From NCBI GenBank assembly GCA_021209875.1, contig JAGYVD010000007.1, positions 1,550,001 to 1,614,000 on the forward strand: DNA of 64,000 bases. Reading direction: 5' to 3'. A program made the position numbers and the translations under genes. The notes below the pieces were generated by a model. The model saw only the letters and a program-made list of their open reading frames with translations. It made no database searches and was not told where the DNA came from. This document shows positions 49,733 through 60,994 of the stretch, piece by piece. Origin of the DNA: Rosellinia necatrix. Taxonomy: Eukaryota; Ascomycota; Sordariomycetes; Xylariales; Xylariaceae. The stretch's first letter is position 1; each line of letters opens with the position of its first letter.

Positions 49733-50846
49733 TAGGGCCTTTCGTTAGGGCCAGGCTAGGCGACCTCGCCATGCGGAGATATGTATACAGTAAAACAGAT
49801 AGAGCAGAGATAAGCGAGAGTGTTGTCCACGTATTCCATGCCGACAACGGGATAGCCTTGACGCAATATCCTGGCTCGGGTGGCCCTCGGGTGGCCGTCG
49901 CATTGCTTAATTGTATTGATGAGGGACACGCAAGCTAATTATGATTGCTGGCTCTCCACCTCTTCCTACACTAAATACAGGGAATAAATCCGACGGCGAT
50001 GTGCCGCACGTGGAGAGAGCACCGCACTGCGCGCACAGGAAGGGGCGCTTCTGGGCAGGGGAGCCAGAGGGCCCTCCCCTCCCCTCCCCCCTTTGCAGGC
50101 ATTCAAAGCAAAGAGCAGCTCTATGCCGCTGAACAGTCGTCGGTCGTGGGTTGAAGACAGCACTCCCAGCAATAATCGACTCGCAATGCGACATCAGCTA
50201 TGACCTTGTTCTTGGCTCGGAGGCCAGTGTGACCCGGGTTCGTTAGTACCAGCCGCCTGCAGGGTCGGATTGCATGGGAGGGGAGCCGGTGCAGGTAGTG
50301 TATGGGCAGGGAGTCCAGACGAGGGCGGGCGTCGGCTTATCGTTGCTACCGCGCCCTCTGAATATGGACTGCCGACAGCCCGCCGTCGGTCGCCGCGTCG
50401 CTGGGGCGTCGAGGAGGATGGCACTTGCACGAACTAAACTACGCCATCTCGAAGCCCGAGGTCGTTGGTGAGTCGAGCCCGGGTGACAAAGCTTAAGAGC
50501 GAGGCCAGGCACGATCTGGCATGGCGCGCTGGGCGGTGGAAACCCTAGAGCGCGTAGTCCTGATATAGAAATCCTTTAAGTCCGAGTGAGTCTAATTAAG
50601 GATTGCAACTCATCGGGAAATATCTCCATCTGTCCATAGGCACAAGAAACCTGGTATCGCCAACAAGGGCTTAATTTGCGACCCGCCAACCACGTCCTTG
50701 CATGGTGAAGTAGGGCAGGGGTGTAAAGTGCAATGCAAAAGTGTTCAGGCCATCGCCCATCTACGTTACCTGGGCAGGTTACAATACGACAATCACGTAC
50801 ATACTGTACCGCCCGTAACTAATGTAGGTGGCATGTAAAGCATGCA

Positions 50847-50896
50847 TGTACAAGTAAGTATGTACAAGTAAGTATGTACATGTAAGTATGTATGTA
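50847..50896. repeat. 14-bp tandem repeat (GTACAAGTAAGTAT unit)
   Basis: Three copies of GTACAAGTAAGTAT, the third with CATGT in place of CAAGT, passing into GTATGTAT repeats. Confidence 0.75.
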
Positions 50897-51451
50897 CTAT
50901 GGTAAGTATCTAGTTATGTAGGTAGGTAAGTATGTAGTGTATGTTGTGTATATGTTGTGTGAGAGGAGCGACTGGGATAGCGGCCAGCTCGCCCACGGAC
51001 CATGTCAATATCGTATCCTGCTCCTGCCTCTGCAGGGCTCTCTTGCTGGCGCTATCCGCAGCTAATACCAGACTGGGCCAGGTTGAAAGCCCCAGTCCCA
51101 CTTCGGAGTGCTTCCTACACGGAAGGCCTCGTCATCTACTCGGTCACCAAGTTTTCCGACCCCGCTGGAACTCTCCATAGTTGAGCGCGATAAGAATTCC
51201 CCGGCGCCGTCTGCTAGCTTGACAAGTTTAGGGCATCCAGACCAAGATTGGAGATGAAGTTGGAGATGGAGATGGAGAGAAAAAAAAAACAACCCTACTG
51301 GCGTTGACTAAGAGGCTGCTGACTAGTATACACATCACGTCGTTGCCAGGGGCACGCGTACAACTAGATCCTATCGAGATTTCAGGATGGGCCACTGTCG
51401 TAGGTGGCTTCCCCTTTCGGTAATTGGAAAAGCTGATTGGGACGCATCAGA

Positions 51452-51532
51452 TGTATGTATGAATGTATGTATGTATGTATGTATGTATGTATGTATGCAT
51501 GTATGCATGTATGAATGTGTGAATGTATGTAC
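51452..51532. repeat. ATGT tetranucleotide microsatellite
   Basis: About 80 bases of ATGT units with occasional GAATG or GCATG variants. It opens spurious frames of Cys/Met/Tyr on one strand and His/Thr/Ile on the other. Confidence 0.85.
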
Positions 51533-51944
51533 GTGTGATGTGTGTTCTCCTAACATGAGAGAAGAAAACGCCACCATCGCCAACGGCGCGGCAGGTACTT
51601 TGTCAGGGTATCACCGCGTCATCTTAGATGCATATCTAACAGTACCTACGTCTGCAACAGCCCATAGGAGATGCGAATTGGATAGCCGCGCTTGTCCAAT
51701 GGTCAAAAGTGTGCAACATGATGCGGCCGGGGGGAATCCTAGAGTGTGCAATCTTTCTTGGCCTCCGTCGGGAGGACGGCTGAGGAGAAGGGTGCACAAC
51801 CGATCGGGGCCTTTAGCTCAGCTCTACTTCTGCTCCTCTAACTGAGGCACACCCTAACTGAGGCACATCACGCGAGAGGCGCTTAGCGAAGGGTTTAGGG
51901 GATCCTAGCTGCCCGGTAGTGTAGACTCCGTTGAGTCACGTCGT

Positions 51945-52001
51945 TCGTTAGCCGTCGCTCGTTAGCCGTCGCTCGTTGGACATCGCTCGTTGGCCATCGC
52001 T
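51945..52001. repeat. 14-bp minisatellite (CGTTAGCCGTCGCT unit)
   Basis: Four copies of CGTTAGCCGTCGCT. The later ones read CGTTGGACATCGCT and CGTTGGCCATCGCT. Confidence 0.8.
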
Positions 52002-53886
52002 CTCTGTCGATGCCGTGGACGTGGACGGTGCGTGCCCATGCAACCAAACGTTGCACCGAACCCGCGTTTGGGCTGAGCTGAGGCCGAAACATAAGCATTT
52101 GTTGAGCGGTCGCTCTCTGGGCCCCGATGATCCCCTCACTTACCAAATTCTTGCCAAAGCCTCGTGCCGTCGACTGCAGGTGATCGTTACTCGCGGCTCG
52201 GCGTTACCGCACTAATAATATCGCCGAGCTTGGGCCCGGTCCGCAGATGTGACATCGGTACCGACGGTCTCAGGTCGTCGAAGGAGTCATTAGTGGCGTC
52301 CAGCCATTGCCGAACCTGCCGTCTGACCACCCGAACTGCCCTTCCACTGTGCGTACGGTGCATGCCCAACACCCGTGTGGCCACCAGAGAGCCTTGGGTG
52401 CTACCTGGACGCTTGGTAGTGCCTCGCCCTCGTGTTAGGCCTGTCGCGTTAATCAATATAGGACATATCTAAGCTTCTCAATCAGACGCCAAGCCACGAC
52501 GACTAAGTTCTCGGTAATTGTTGCCAAGAGGGCCAGGCGATATTTACGAAAGGCATTCTCCTTTGCCGTAGCATTCCACCCCCTTCGTTTACCGGCCTGT
52601 TTAGACTAATGAGAGTCAGAAGCGCTCATCCGAAGCAACGGAATGCGGCCATGACACGATGGAAATACCGGTAGGAGCCAACCCCATCGCCGCCTGCCAA
52701 TGATTCCCTGCCATTTTGTTGATAGGTGCAGAGCCACCTACCCAGGCGCACCGTTTACATCGCGTTGCCAAGAACAAACGCGCGAGCTAGGTGACCAGGC
52801 GGAACCTTTTTTTCTGGAACTAGGGGGACAGATTCCACCGCTTTGCCGTACCTGCGGCTTTCTTGGTACCCTCGTGGGGAAGAGGGGAAGACCGTTCATG
52901 CATTTCCGCCTTGGACGGCGGTAAGTAAGTGCTTACATAGGCAGATGCACTGGATGCAGGATGTACCCTGCCGCACCGCTTCCGGCTGTTGCCGTAGGAC
53001 TAGGCCAGAACTCCGCCGAGTTGTCCAGACACGATGTCTTGACGTAATATACAAGCATCGTCGACCAAGCGAGTGCAACAAATCCCTGGCCGTTATTCCG
53101 TTCCGTCTCGGCCGGGACCTTGGGCGATTGGTGTCGATTACCTCACCCCGTCTTACTACCTAAAACACTTCAAGCGAGAGCGTAAGGTAGTTGTCACCTG
53201 CCATTTCCAGAGTGTATTGTGCTTGAAGCTTCGCAACAGGCATGAGAACACTAGATCCCGGGATGCCTCATGTGCTAATTTTGGGTCTATCACAAGTGTT
53301 CCGAGAGCGAACTTAGGCGGGTAGCTCGTTCTAAAAAGAACTTCAGCGTATCGGACCCACGCCCTGGGCGATCCAGACATCCCGCGGTTCGAAACATGAG
53401 TTTGCCAGGCTGCCGTCACTGATGGAATCACTCTTGCCTCATTAACAAATTTACAGCCTAAGTCTACAGGATTGACATCATCCCTTCCATGCAACACTCC
53501 ATATCCACAAGTTTGTTCGAATCACGGTATCATTCGGTGGTTATTCACCCGTTCGCGGATTCACGGCTGGACCTCGAAGCCGCTTACCTGGGGCTCGCAT
53601 GATATATCCCAGATCGTACCCTGGGTCGGCTGGGTGTCGAGCGCAACCGATTCATACAGGCAGGCTGAATAATTATCTTCGCAAGCTCGGCCGAAAGTAG
53701 AACACGATAACACTGCTAAACTACGGATTCGGCGGTATGTAACGACTATGAACTGAATCGGAAGTAAGTTGCAGTTGATAGATTCGAACAGGTTTTCACC
53801 ATACTAAACGTCATGTGGACAAGTGTATATCGCCCTGTCATGGGTGGTGTTTAAGCCGGGGGCATTAGGCTTCACTCAAGGAGAAG

Positions 53887-54289
53887 ATGTCGCCTGATCC
53901 GGCCGAGGGCGAATCGCCCGATGCCGAAGCTATTGCCGAGCTTGATATCACGGTAAGGTCCGGCTCAGCTACGCTGTGGCGTATAACTGCCAAGAGTTAG
54001 CTTTGGGAGAATATTGGATTTTAAGGCTTCCAAGAGAACACTAGCTAATACTCTATCCCAATACGGTGATCCAACCCGACTGAATAGCGAGTACGATAGG
54101 GACACAGTTATGCAGTCGCGCGGATGCATCTCTCAGGCTATCCTTGTGATACAGGCAGGGGAGGCTGTAAAAAAAAAAAAAAAAAAACTTTCTACAATAC
54201 GAAGATAGGCAGATATGCAGATGAGGGATTTGAAAGCAGTACACTCTATTGATCGGGTTAACATCCGATTTTGTGTATGGCGGGGTTCG
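53887..54289. other. Possible gene relic; otherwise no supported gene
   Basis: An ATG frame at 53887-53952 encodes 22 acidic residues (MSPDPAEGESPDAEAIAELD then IT) and ends at a canonical GTAAGG donor, like a real first exon. No matching second exon could be found: the next frames hit stops, and a 19-base poly-A interrupts at 54169-54187. I treat it as a decayed or chance exon. The right end is the 3' flank of the HAD gene. Confidence 0.3.
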
Positions 54290-55284
54290 TTATATTTTTG
54301 CTCTCGGCTTGTTTATATTTGGCCCGGTAGATATCCTCGGATGGTCTCCAGCGAGTTGGAGACCGGTTATAGTCTCGAGCTCGTCCACTGCTTCAAAGGC
54401 TTTACCAAGTGATACTTTAATGGTGCGAAATCCTATTTTGCGGCCACCCTTAAGATTCTCTCCTATGTCGTCTAGGAACACGATCTCGTCGGGGCTGACA
54501 CCGTTTGCCCAAGCCAGCGATTTACCCCTATCGGAAGAAGCGTTGGCTCGCGCGAACTTGTCGACCTCCCGGAGCGTATATTCGTACATGCGGGCATCCG
54601 GCTTTCGCAAGCCTACATGAGCCGATGAAACGAATACATCGAAGAGACTTCGAATCGGGTCGGCGTAAAAGTCCTCCCTGTAAAGCGGGTGGTCTTTGGG
54701 AAAGATAACAGTGTTGCTCATGGCTGCGAGAATAAAGCGGCCACTCGCCTTCAACCGTTGCAAAGCCGGGTACATCCACGGATCAGGCGCCGTGGAAACT
54801 CTCATCATATCATTGAAGAGCCAACGCCCGTCCATCTTTGGGACAGGGGGGACCTCTTGCGGTATATCTGAATTCTTGGCGGCTTGTATTTTGTAAAAGG
54901 CAGCCCACCTCTCCGCGTTGTGTAAGTCCTCATTGAAGCCGGCGAAAAAAGCGTCATTCATAAGAATATCACCCCTTTCCAGTTGATGCCAAAATCCATT
55001 TGGCGCCGTCTTAGAAATGGAATAGTTGATCCAACCGGGTGGGATCCCAAGACTTAGCTCATAGTCCAAGATTGACTGGAAGGGTGACACGACCTGAAAG
55101 GGGAAAATTAAGTCTGTTAGCTACTATCCCAATTCGGATATGCTGAAAATGAAGCTACCCGTCTCCATAATACAGATGTGATGAGACCCGCGTAGCAGCT
55201 GAGAGGCAACGGCGATGGTGATCGACTTACACAAACACCCCCAATATCAAACAGCAACACCTTGACGTGTTTTTCGGTAGCCAT
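54290..55284 (-). CDS. HAD-superfamily hydrolase (epoxide-hydrolase-N/ACAD10-like phosphatase fold)
   Basis: Two exons, 55284-55231 and 55093-54290, give 285 residues. HAD enzymes use an Asp nucleophile, usually for phosphate-ester hydrolysis; this group (like the N-terminal domain of soluble epoxide hydrolase) often has unknown substrates. Motif I is VKVLLFDIGGVCVVSPF with D13, split by the intron after GGVC. Motif II is ILAAMSNTVIF. The motif III Lys is in GLRKPDARMYEYTL. Motif IV is DEIVFLDDIGENLKGGRKIGF. The helical cap lies between motifs I and II. Note DIGG rather than DxDx(T/V): the second Asp, which acts as general acid in phosphatases, is Gly, so phosphatase activity is not assured. 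The gene is divergent from RPL5, with 570 bp between the starts. Confidence 0.9.
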
Positions 55285-55854
55285 GATTATAGACGGTTGA
55301 GGCGGTTTGAATAGGATCGGCAAGATATAGATTTATCTAATATACATCACGAGGCAATATTGGTGGCGGCAATCTAGCAGGTGTGTAGTGTTAAATCGCC
55401 TAGAACATCAGACAACAGACGATGAGGATAGCTGAGTGAAGTCTCCTAATATACAGCCGTTAGCGGATGTTGCCAACCACAGGAACCTCGGCTCCGGCCA
55501 TATGCAGTTAGATAAGTAAGCACTTACTTGAGTACGAAGTACCTAGGTACAGTTAGGCAGTAATCTAGCCATGGGAAGTGGTCCGTGCATACATACTTAG
55601 TCATCCGTCGTCACCCACCTAAGTTAAGTTCGTAGGTTCGGCGTGCTTATGACTGAACTGCCATGGCCCACCAGACTACTCCTCTCGCCCAATCATTGAT
55701 CGGAGGGGTCTCAAGCGAATTTTCACCCACAAAAAATCCAGCCCACCATCTTTTCTCGAAGTGTGAACTGGGAGACCGCACCTTGTCAACACCACCAACC
55801 AACCCGACCTGTTCAAGAAGCTGATACCGTTACCAATCAGCCCAATCAGTCAAG
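55285..55854. promoter_or_regulatory. Bidirectional promoter region between HAD hydrolase and RPL5 genes
   Basis: 570 bp between divergent starts. It contains CCAAT at 55689-55693, again CCAAT at 55834-55838 and 55841-55845 close to the RPL5 start, an A-run at 55731-55736, and CACCACCAACCAACC-like pyrimidine-poor repeats at 55790-55805. CCTAGG occurs near 55543. CCAAT boxes fit CCAAT-binding complex control of the ribosomal gene; the actual start sites are unknown. Confidence 0.45.
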
Positions 55855-57005
55855 ATGGTGAGTTGATGCCGATGCTTGTGTCGATTGCGATGCCAGAAAT
55901 GGCCAATCCAATCATCTATGGGATTGAAAGAGATTGAAAGAGTCCATGCAAGATGCTTCGGATACGGGGGACCGTCTGAAGCGCAAATTGCTGACTCGGG
56001 AATATCGTGACAGACTTTCCACAAGCTGGTCAAGAACAGCGCGTACTACAGGTGAGTGCACTTCTATTCGCAATCCCCTCCCCGAACCAGCGCAAGCAGC
56101 GTCCATGGGCTCGCCAGCTAACCAAGCGCCTCGACAATAGTCGCTTCCAGACCAAGTACAAGCGCAGAAGGGAGGGAAAGACCGATTACTATGCCCGCAA
56201 GCGGTTGATCACCCAGGCCAAGAACAAATACAATGCGCCCAAATACCGTCTCGTCGTTCGCTTCACGAACCGAGACATCATCATGCAGATCGTCACCTCC
56301 GAAATCTCGGGTGACAAGGTCTTTGCGTCTGCCTACTCCCACGAGCTTAAGGCCTATGGCATCAACCACGGCCTCACCAACTGGGCGGCCGCCTACGCCA
56401 CCGGTCTGTTGATCGCTCGTCGTGTTCTCAAGAAACTCGGCCTCGACGAGACCTTCACTGGTGTTGAGGAAGCCGACGGAGAGTTCACCCTCACCGAGGC
56501 CGCCGAGGAGGATGGCGAGGAGCGCCGTCCTTTCAAGGCCTTCCTCGATGTTGGTCTCGCTCGCACTTCCACTGGTGCCCGTATTTTCGGCGCTATGAAG
56601 GGTGCTTCAGATGGTGGTATCTTTGTTCCCCACTCCGAGAACCGCTTCCCCGGTTACGATATGGAGAGCAAGGAGCTCGATGCCGAGACCCTCAAGAAGT
56701 ACATCTACGGCGGCCACGTCGCCGAATACATGGAGACCCTAGCGGATGACGATGAGGAGCGGTACAAGAGCCAGTTTGGCCAGTACATCGAGGACGACAT
56801 CGAGGCTGATGGCCTCGAGGAGCTGTACACTGAGGCCCACGCTGCTATCCGTGAGGACCCCTTCAAGAAGGTTGAGGGCGAGGGCCCCAAGAAGACCAAG
56901 GAAGAATGGAAGGCCGAGAGCAAGAAATACCAGACAGCTAAGTCCACCAAGGCTGAGAAGCAAGAGAGGATCAAGGCCAAGATCGCCGAGCTGCGCGACG
57001 CATAA
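55855..57005 (+). CDS. RPL5: 60S ribosomal protein L5 (uL18)
   Basis: Binds 5S rRNA with L11 and delivers it to the pre-60S particle. Three exons, 55855-55857, 56014-56051 and 56141-57005, give 301 residues. Exon 1 is the start codon alone; intron 1 (156 bp) follows it directly. The joins read M/TFHKLVKNSAYYS/RFQTKYKRRREG, the standard uL18 N-terminus, then TDYYARKRLITQAKNKYN, YRLVVRFTNRDIIMQI, FGAMKGASDGGIFVPHSENR and FPGYD. The C-terminal extension is Lys/Glu-rich (TKAEKQERIKAKIAEL). Length matches fungal L5. Codon use is strongly biased (GAG, AAG, CGC, GTC), as expected for a highly expressed gene. Without intron 1, frames starting further inside give wrong N-termini. Confidence 0.98.
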
Positions 57006-59551
57006 ATCATATGTAAGGTATGAAAAAACCAAAAGGGATGTCATCATTGCACTTTACGGTTGTCTTTGGGCATGGGGAGTTTATAGGTATGGCATTCTCG
57101 ATAGGCCGCTTAACGAATTGATGAAGTTGAGCCTCTGTCAATATAATGATTGCTCTCGTGATTCTTCTAGTCCTGCCACAGTAAACAATACTATCAAAAT
57201 AATGAAAATCCTGTCTTGCCGAGGCGCCGGTCAGCTTCATATATCTACAGCCATTAGGCCTGGCGATTGTTCCAGTCAGTATTACTTACCACTTTGACAT
57301 ACTATGTTGAAGCCACGGGTCAGGCATGATACAAATGGACGTCCTAATGAAATGCCGACCCAAGGGCAACAAACGAGACCCTTCGGGCACTGATAGATTC
57401 GTAGGGCGCAAGTCTAATCATGCGTGGAACACCTTTGGCACTACAACTCTTAACGAAGACGCAAAATATCCATATCAATCCTAGACCGATCCCATAGCTA
57501 TGATAGATTAGAGTAATTTTCACAATGCAGGGCTACCCTGATGTTATCCTCAACTACTGACCTGAGTAGGTCGCCATGGTATAGCCCTAACTGTCCCTAG
57601 CAGAAGCAAAAGCCTTACTTGCTACTGGTGAACTGCCTGGCCTCGAATTATCTAGGTATCCGATCTTAAATCCTTGCCCTTCGGTTAGAGCATTGTTTTA
57701 GTGTTGACACTCGCAATTAGCAGAGGCTTCTCGGTGTGTATCGCAGAGTATGCACAGAATGCTGTCAAAGCCCAGGGGTTGTTTACGGCCCGGTCTGTAC
57801 AGACAGGAACGAAGGGGCCGGATAATGTCCTGCGGGTTAAATGGGCCCGCGGCTTAGGGAATCACGTAACCGTGCCAGATAGGTCGCCCCGCGGCCTCTA
57901 CGTGGTTCCCGTGGCGTATTCGAGTACGCAGATCGGGAGCATAGCGCTGAATTGCGCACTACTCCTCGATCTCGGAGCTTTGGTCTCTATGCCAGGATAT
58001 TTGAGGATATGAGGGGTTCGCTGGCCATGCAATCCACCCGTATCTGTTCAATCCTTTTCTCCAATCCTGCGATTACTTGCCCTTTACTCTCGAACCGGGC
58101 TATATTATTTTACTACTATGCCGATGATATGTCTAGTATAGACACCCTATCAGTCTCTATGATATCCAATGATGGGGATCCTGTAGAACAACCACGCCAC
58201 ATATGTTGTGTATTTAATTCGCTTTAGGCAATGGTTGATCAGAGTATCAGTGGCAGCCTCGCAACTTAGCTGCAATTCGATAGCTATGGGCTTAGATGCT
58301 ATGGTGTAGACTTGTAAAAGTCAACTTCGGCTACGTTAATCATACCGTACAGCGTAATGTTGACAACGGTGATGTCAAGTAGATAAAGCACATGGCGAGC
58401 TACTAGCTACCCTACGGCGTAGCTCTATAGGCATATTGGTGTATGTAAGGACTGAAGACCTCCTACATGAGATGATAGGCTCAGGAATCAATGATATTGA
58501 GCTCTATCTCTATACTTAGCTATCTACTTGCGACCCAGCTGCTACCGTCTGGTGACTAGACCTCCTCTGGTAGATAAAGGGGAAAGACCCTGGGTTAAAT
58601 CCTCGGTGGTTGAACGCCCGGGAGACTCTCAGGTAGCTGATGTCACGGAACTAAGCCTGGTCTCCGGGCCTCCACCGGGCACGGACCAGAAGATTATGTA
58701 TATAAGCTAGAATAGCCGGCGACAGGAGGAACTTCTTCCTGTGTGCAATAACATAAGTCATTTCTAGAACTACCGGCAGGAGGAACTGTGACAGCCGAAA
58801 GGTTAAAGGTGCAAAGGCAGCCGTGATGTATTAGGCATTGCCTACTGAACAATAGGAAAAGAGGTAGGTTTGTATAGTCTAGTAGTAGGGTCTAGGGGAA
58901 CGGAGTGGAAGGGAGAAGGGGTCGATCTTGATAAAGGCAGTGAGTGATATAGATGTGCCATGGGAGGCAACTGAACACATAATTTAGAAAAATAAACAGG
59001 ACAAATGCACCATGTATTCACATCTACCATGAGCTCTGTCTAGGAGGATGTTTGCATGTATTTCTTACAACGAGTTGTATTAGTGTGACACGTAAGAAGG
59101 AAAAGGGGAATAAGCTGACCATAACAAATAAAAAGTAGTACAACTCTGTCTGTACGCCAATAAAGAAGCCCTTATGAACTGCGTGTAGATGTCCTCTCAA
59201 GTTGTTGTCATACCTAACCTGCTGTGATCATATAGGTTTCGGGACAATGTAATGTCTGCCTAGCGTCGTAGCAAACACTTGTGAATAGAATAGAATTGGC
59301 CTGTGGTGAATTTATTGCCTCTTATTGGCCACAAATTTAATTAATTCCACCTCGTGCAACCGCACTTGATGCTACTTTTCTAGACAGGTACACATTTTAC
59401 GCTCCGATTACTTATTCCTTTCCGTTTATCGTCACCGCACCTTTTCTCCAGCACCAAGAGGCTAGAGAAGACTGACTCTCCCCCTGGCTATACGATTTGA
59501 CGGGCTTCGAGCCATTACTAGCTGTTCACGCCTATAAACCTTCTTCCTACG
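57006..59551. other. Intergenic, AT-rich and degenerate
   Basis: 2.5 kb with no supportable gene. Much of 57.3-59.3 kb is rich in TA and CTA/TAG steps and has only short frames, which could be an old, mutated transposon (RIP-like decay), but no terminal repeat or reverse-transcriptase motif is visible. Around 58.55-58.80 kb a GC-richer patch contains two near-copies of CCGGC-AGGAGGAACT (58717-58732 and 58773-58786). The promoter of the small gene at 59552 may lie at the right end, with TATAAA at 59533-59538. Confidence 0.5.
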
Positions 59552-59920
59552 ATGCCTTGCTCCAAGAAAAAGAAGCCTGAATATTATCGGGACAAGAATT
59601 GGGAGCCACCGCGAGATCTTGCGATCGCCCAGCAGTATCCCGTCCAATACGCCCTCCCTGCATCAGGCTACCACCTGGCCCTGGGATATCCGGGTTACCC
59701 GGGGTACCAGGGATACCATGCACACCCAAGCTACCATCCGCCACCGAATTGCCAGCCAGTGCCAAACTATCAGCATATAGTAGCTGGGCCATCCCACCAC
59801 CTGCCCATGCTGCCCGCACCGGCGGCGACGACTAGCTCGATGATGGTGCACACATCGCAAGCGCCATATTACCATCACCCCTATCCTGGACATGGCGCTT
59901 TCCAGCCACGTCGCTACTGA
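59552..59920 (+). CDS. Small His/Pro/Tyr/Gly-rich protein, unknown function
   Basis: A 122-residue frame that I do not recognise as a named family. It starts with a basic, charged head (MPCSKKKKPEYYRDKNWEPP), followed by a low-complexity body with GYPGYPGYQGYHAHPSYHPP at about residues 45-66 and more PYYHHPYPGHG near the end, closing in RRY. Such Pro/Tyr/Gly/His-rich small proteins are common in fungi, and the composition suggests a disordered, possibly membrane-associated or aggregating protein. No signal peptide or membrane segment. A TATAAA lies 14 bases before the start, too close for a classical TATA box. In favour: a full start-to-stop frame of uniform character in otherwise stop-rich DNA. 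Against: low complexity alone can keep frames open. Confidence 0.5.
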   Translation: MPCSKKKKPEYYRDKNWEPPRDLAIAQQYPVQYALPASGYHLALGYPGYPGYQGYHAHPSYHPPPNCQPVPNYQHIVAGPSHHLPMLPAPAATTSSMMVHTSQAPYYHHPYPGHGAFQPRRY

Positions 59921-60919
59921 TATACCGCCAAATGAGCTGTCAATACGAGGAATAGTGGAATGGATAGGAAGACCGGTTTGGGAAACATCTGATAGTTCAC
60001 ACGGGCAGACTGTCGGACACATCGGGTTGGTCTGGATAAGACGAGGTATTGTTTGCTGATGGCAGAGCCTGTGGCGGGTTCCTAATAAGTGGATTCACCA
60101 GGATCTGCTCACCTTGGAATGACAAAATCCGAGTCAGGGCCGGAGTTGAGCCTCTCTCATGTCGTTTTCCAACTGGGGCGCTCTTCTCGGCACAGAAAGC
60201 ATCATGATTACCTACTGAAACAGGGCGTGCCTAGGGAAGGGTGTTCGGTGGGGGCTTGGGCTGCGAGGTTCGATGAGATAGGCGCTGAATTTTCGACTTT
60301 TCAAGTTTTATTACACGTTTATAGCGTCTAGTATTCGAATAAGCATGATGGAATACAACGTCTTGAGTGATGAAACACAACTAATTAATTGACAAACTTG
60401 CTTGGCAAGGAAACTAATTCAGTGACTGCAAAGTTACCCAAGTTTGTAACACGGTCAATTTAGACCCGTTGTTTAACGTTGCCGGTGAAAGCAGTTTGCT
60501 TATTGGTCCCACGTTCGCTAAATATAACTCCTTGTATAGCAGATAAGGCGGTGCGTCCTCCCTCCTGGAGATGGAAGACGATGGATGATGGGGAAGGGGA
60601 AACACAAAGTGGCTGATGCTAGTGTGTGGTCGCGATCGAGATTGCTACCTCTATCAATTGATGGGCTTGTTTAGTGAGAATGGATAGGAGATAAGATAAA
60701 ACGGACAATGCACGAGGGATTATTAGACACACTATGTATAACTGCCTGATTAACCCTATAGCCAAGCTAACATTAGATAGTCACGGCGGCTTGCACGTTG
60801 AAGAGGGCTTTCTCATCTCATGTGATGGTTCTAGTGTTGGTTTTAGTTCGCGGTATGCGTGTCATGGACTCGTAGGGGCATGATGGTATACATATATATG
60901 TATGGCGATCTGTAGCGGC

Positions 60920-60994
60920 GGAGGTGATGATGGTGGTGATGATGGTGGTGGTGGTGATGGTGGTGGTGACGATGATGATGGTGATGACGGTGGA
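60920..60994. repeat. GATGGTGGT trinucleotide-based repeat
   Basis: About 75 bases of GAT and GGT units. It yields a Gly/Asp-rich or Met/Val-rich frame that is not a gene. Confidence 0.85.

Larger units (their letters stand above)
47655..53886. other. Long gene-poor region with many minisatellites; laccase promoter at its left end
   Basis: 6.2 kb without a supportable gene. The first few hundred bases are the laccase 5' flank, purine-rich (GAGA, 47698-47757) with a TATA-like box. Further right are six unrelated short tandem arrays with 4-14 bp units (48551-48610, 49309-49371, 49673-49732, 50847-50896, 51452-51532, 51945-52001). The rest is ordinary-looking sequence in which no frame above about 150 codons or recognisable motif appears. 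A tRNA-like GGATTCGAAC at 48650-48659 does not fold as a T arm. Confidence 0.55.

Noticed and set aside
53380..53400. Another GGTTCGAAAC box-B-like string
   Set aside because: No T-stem pairing and no cloverleaf.
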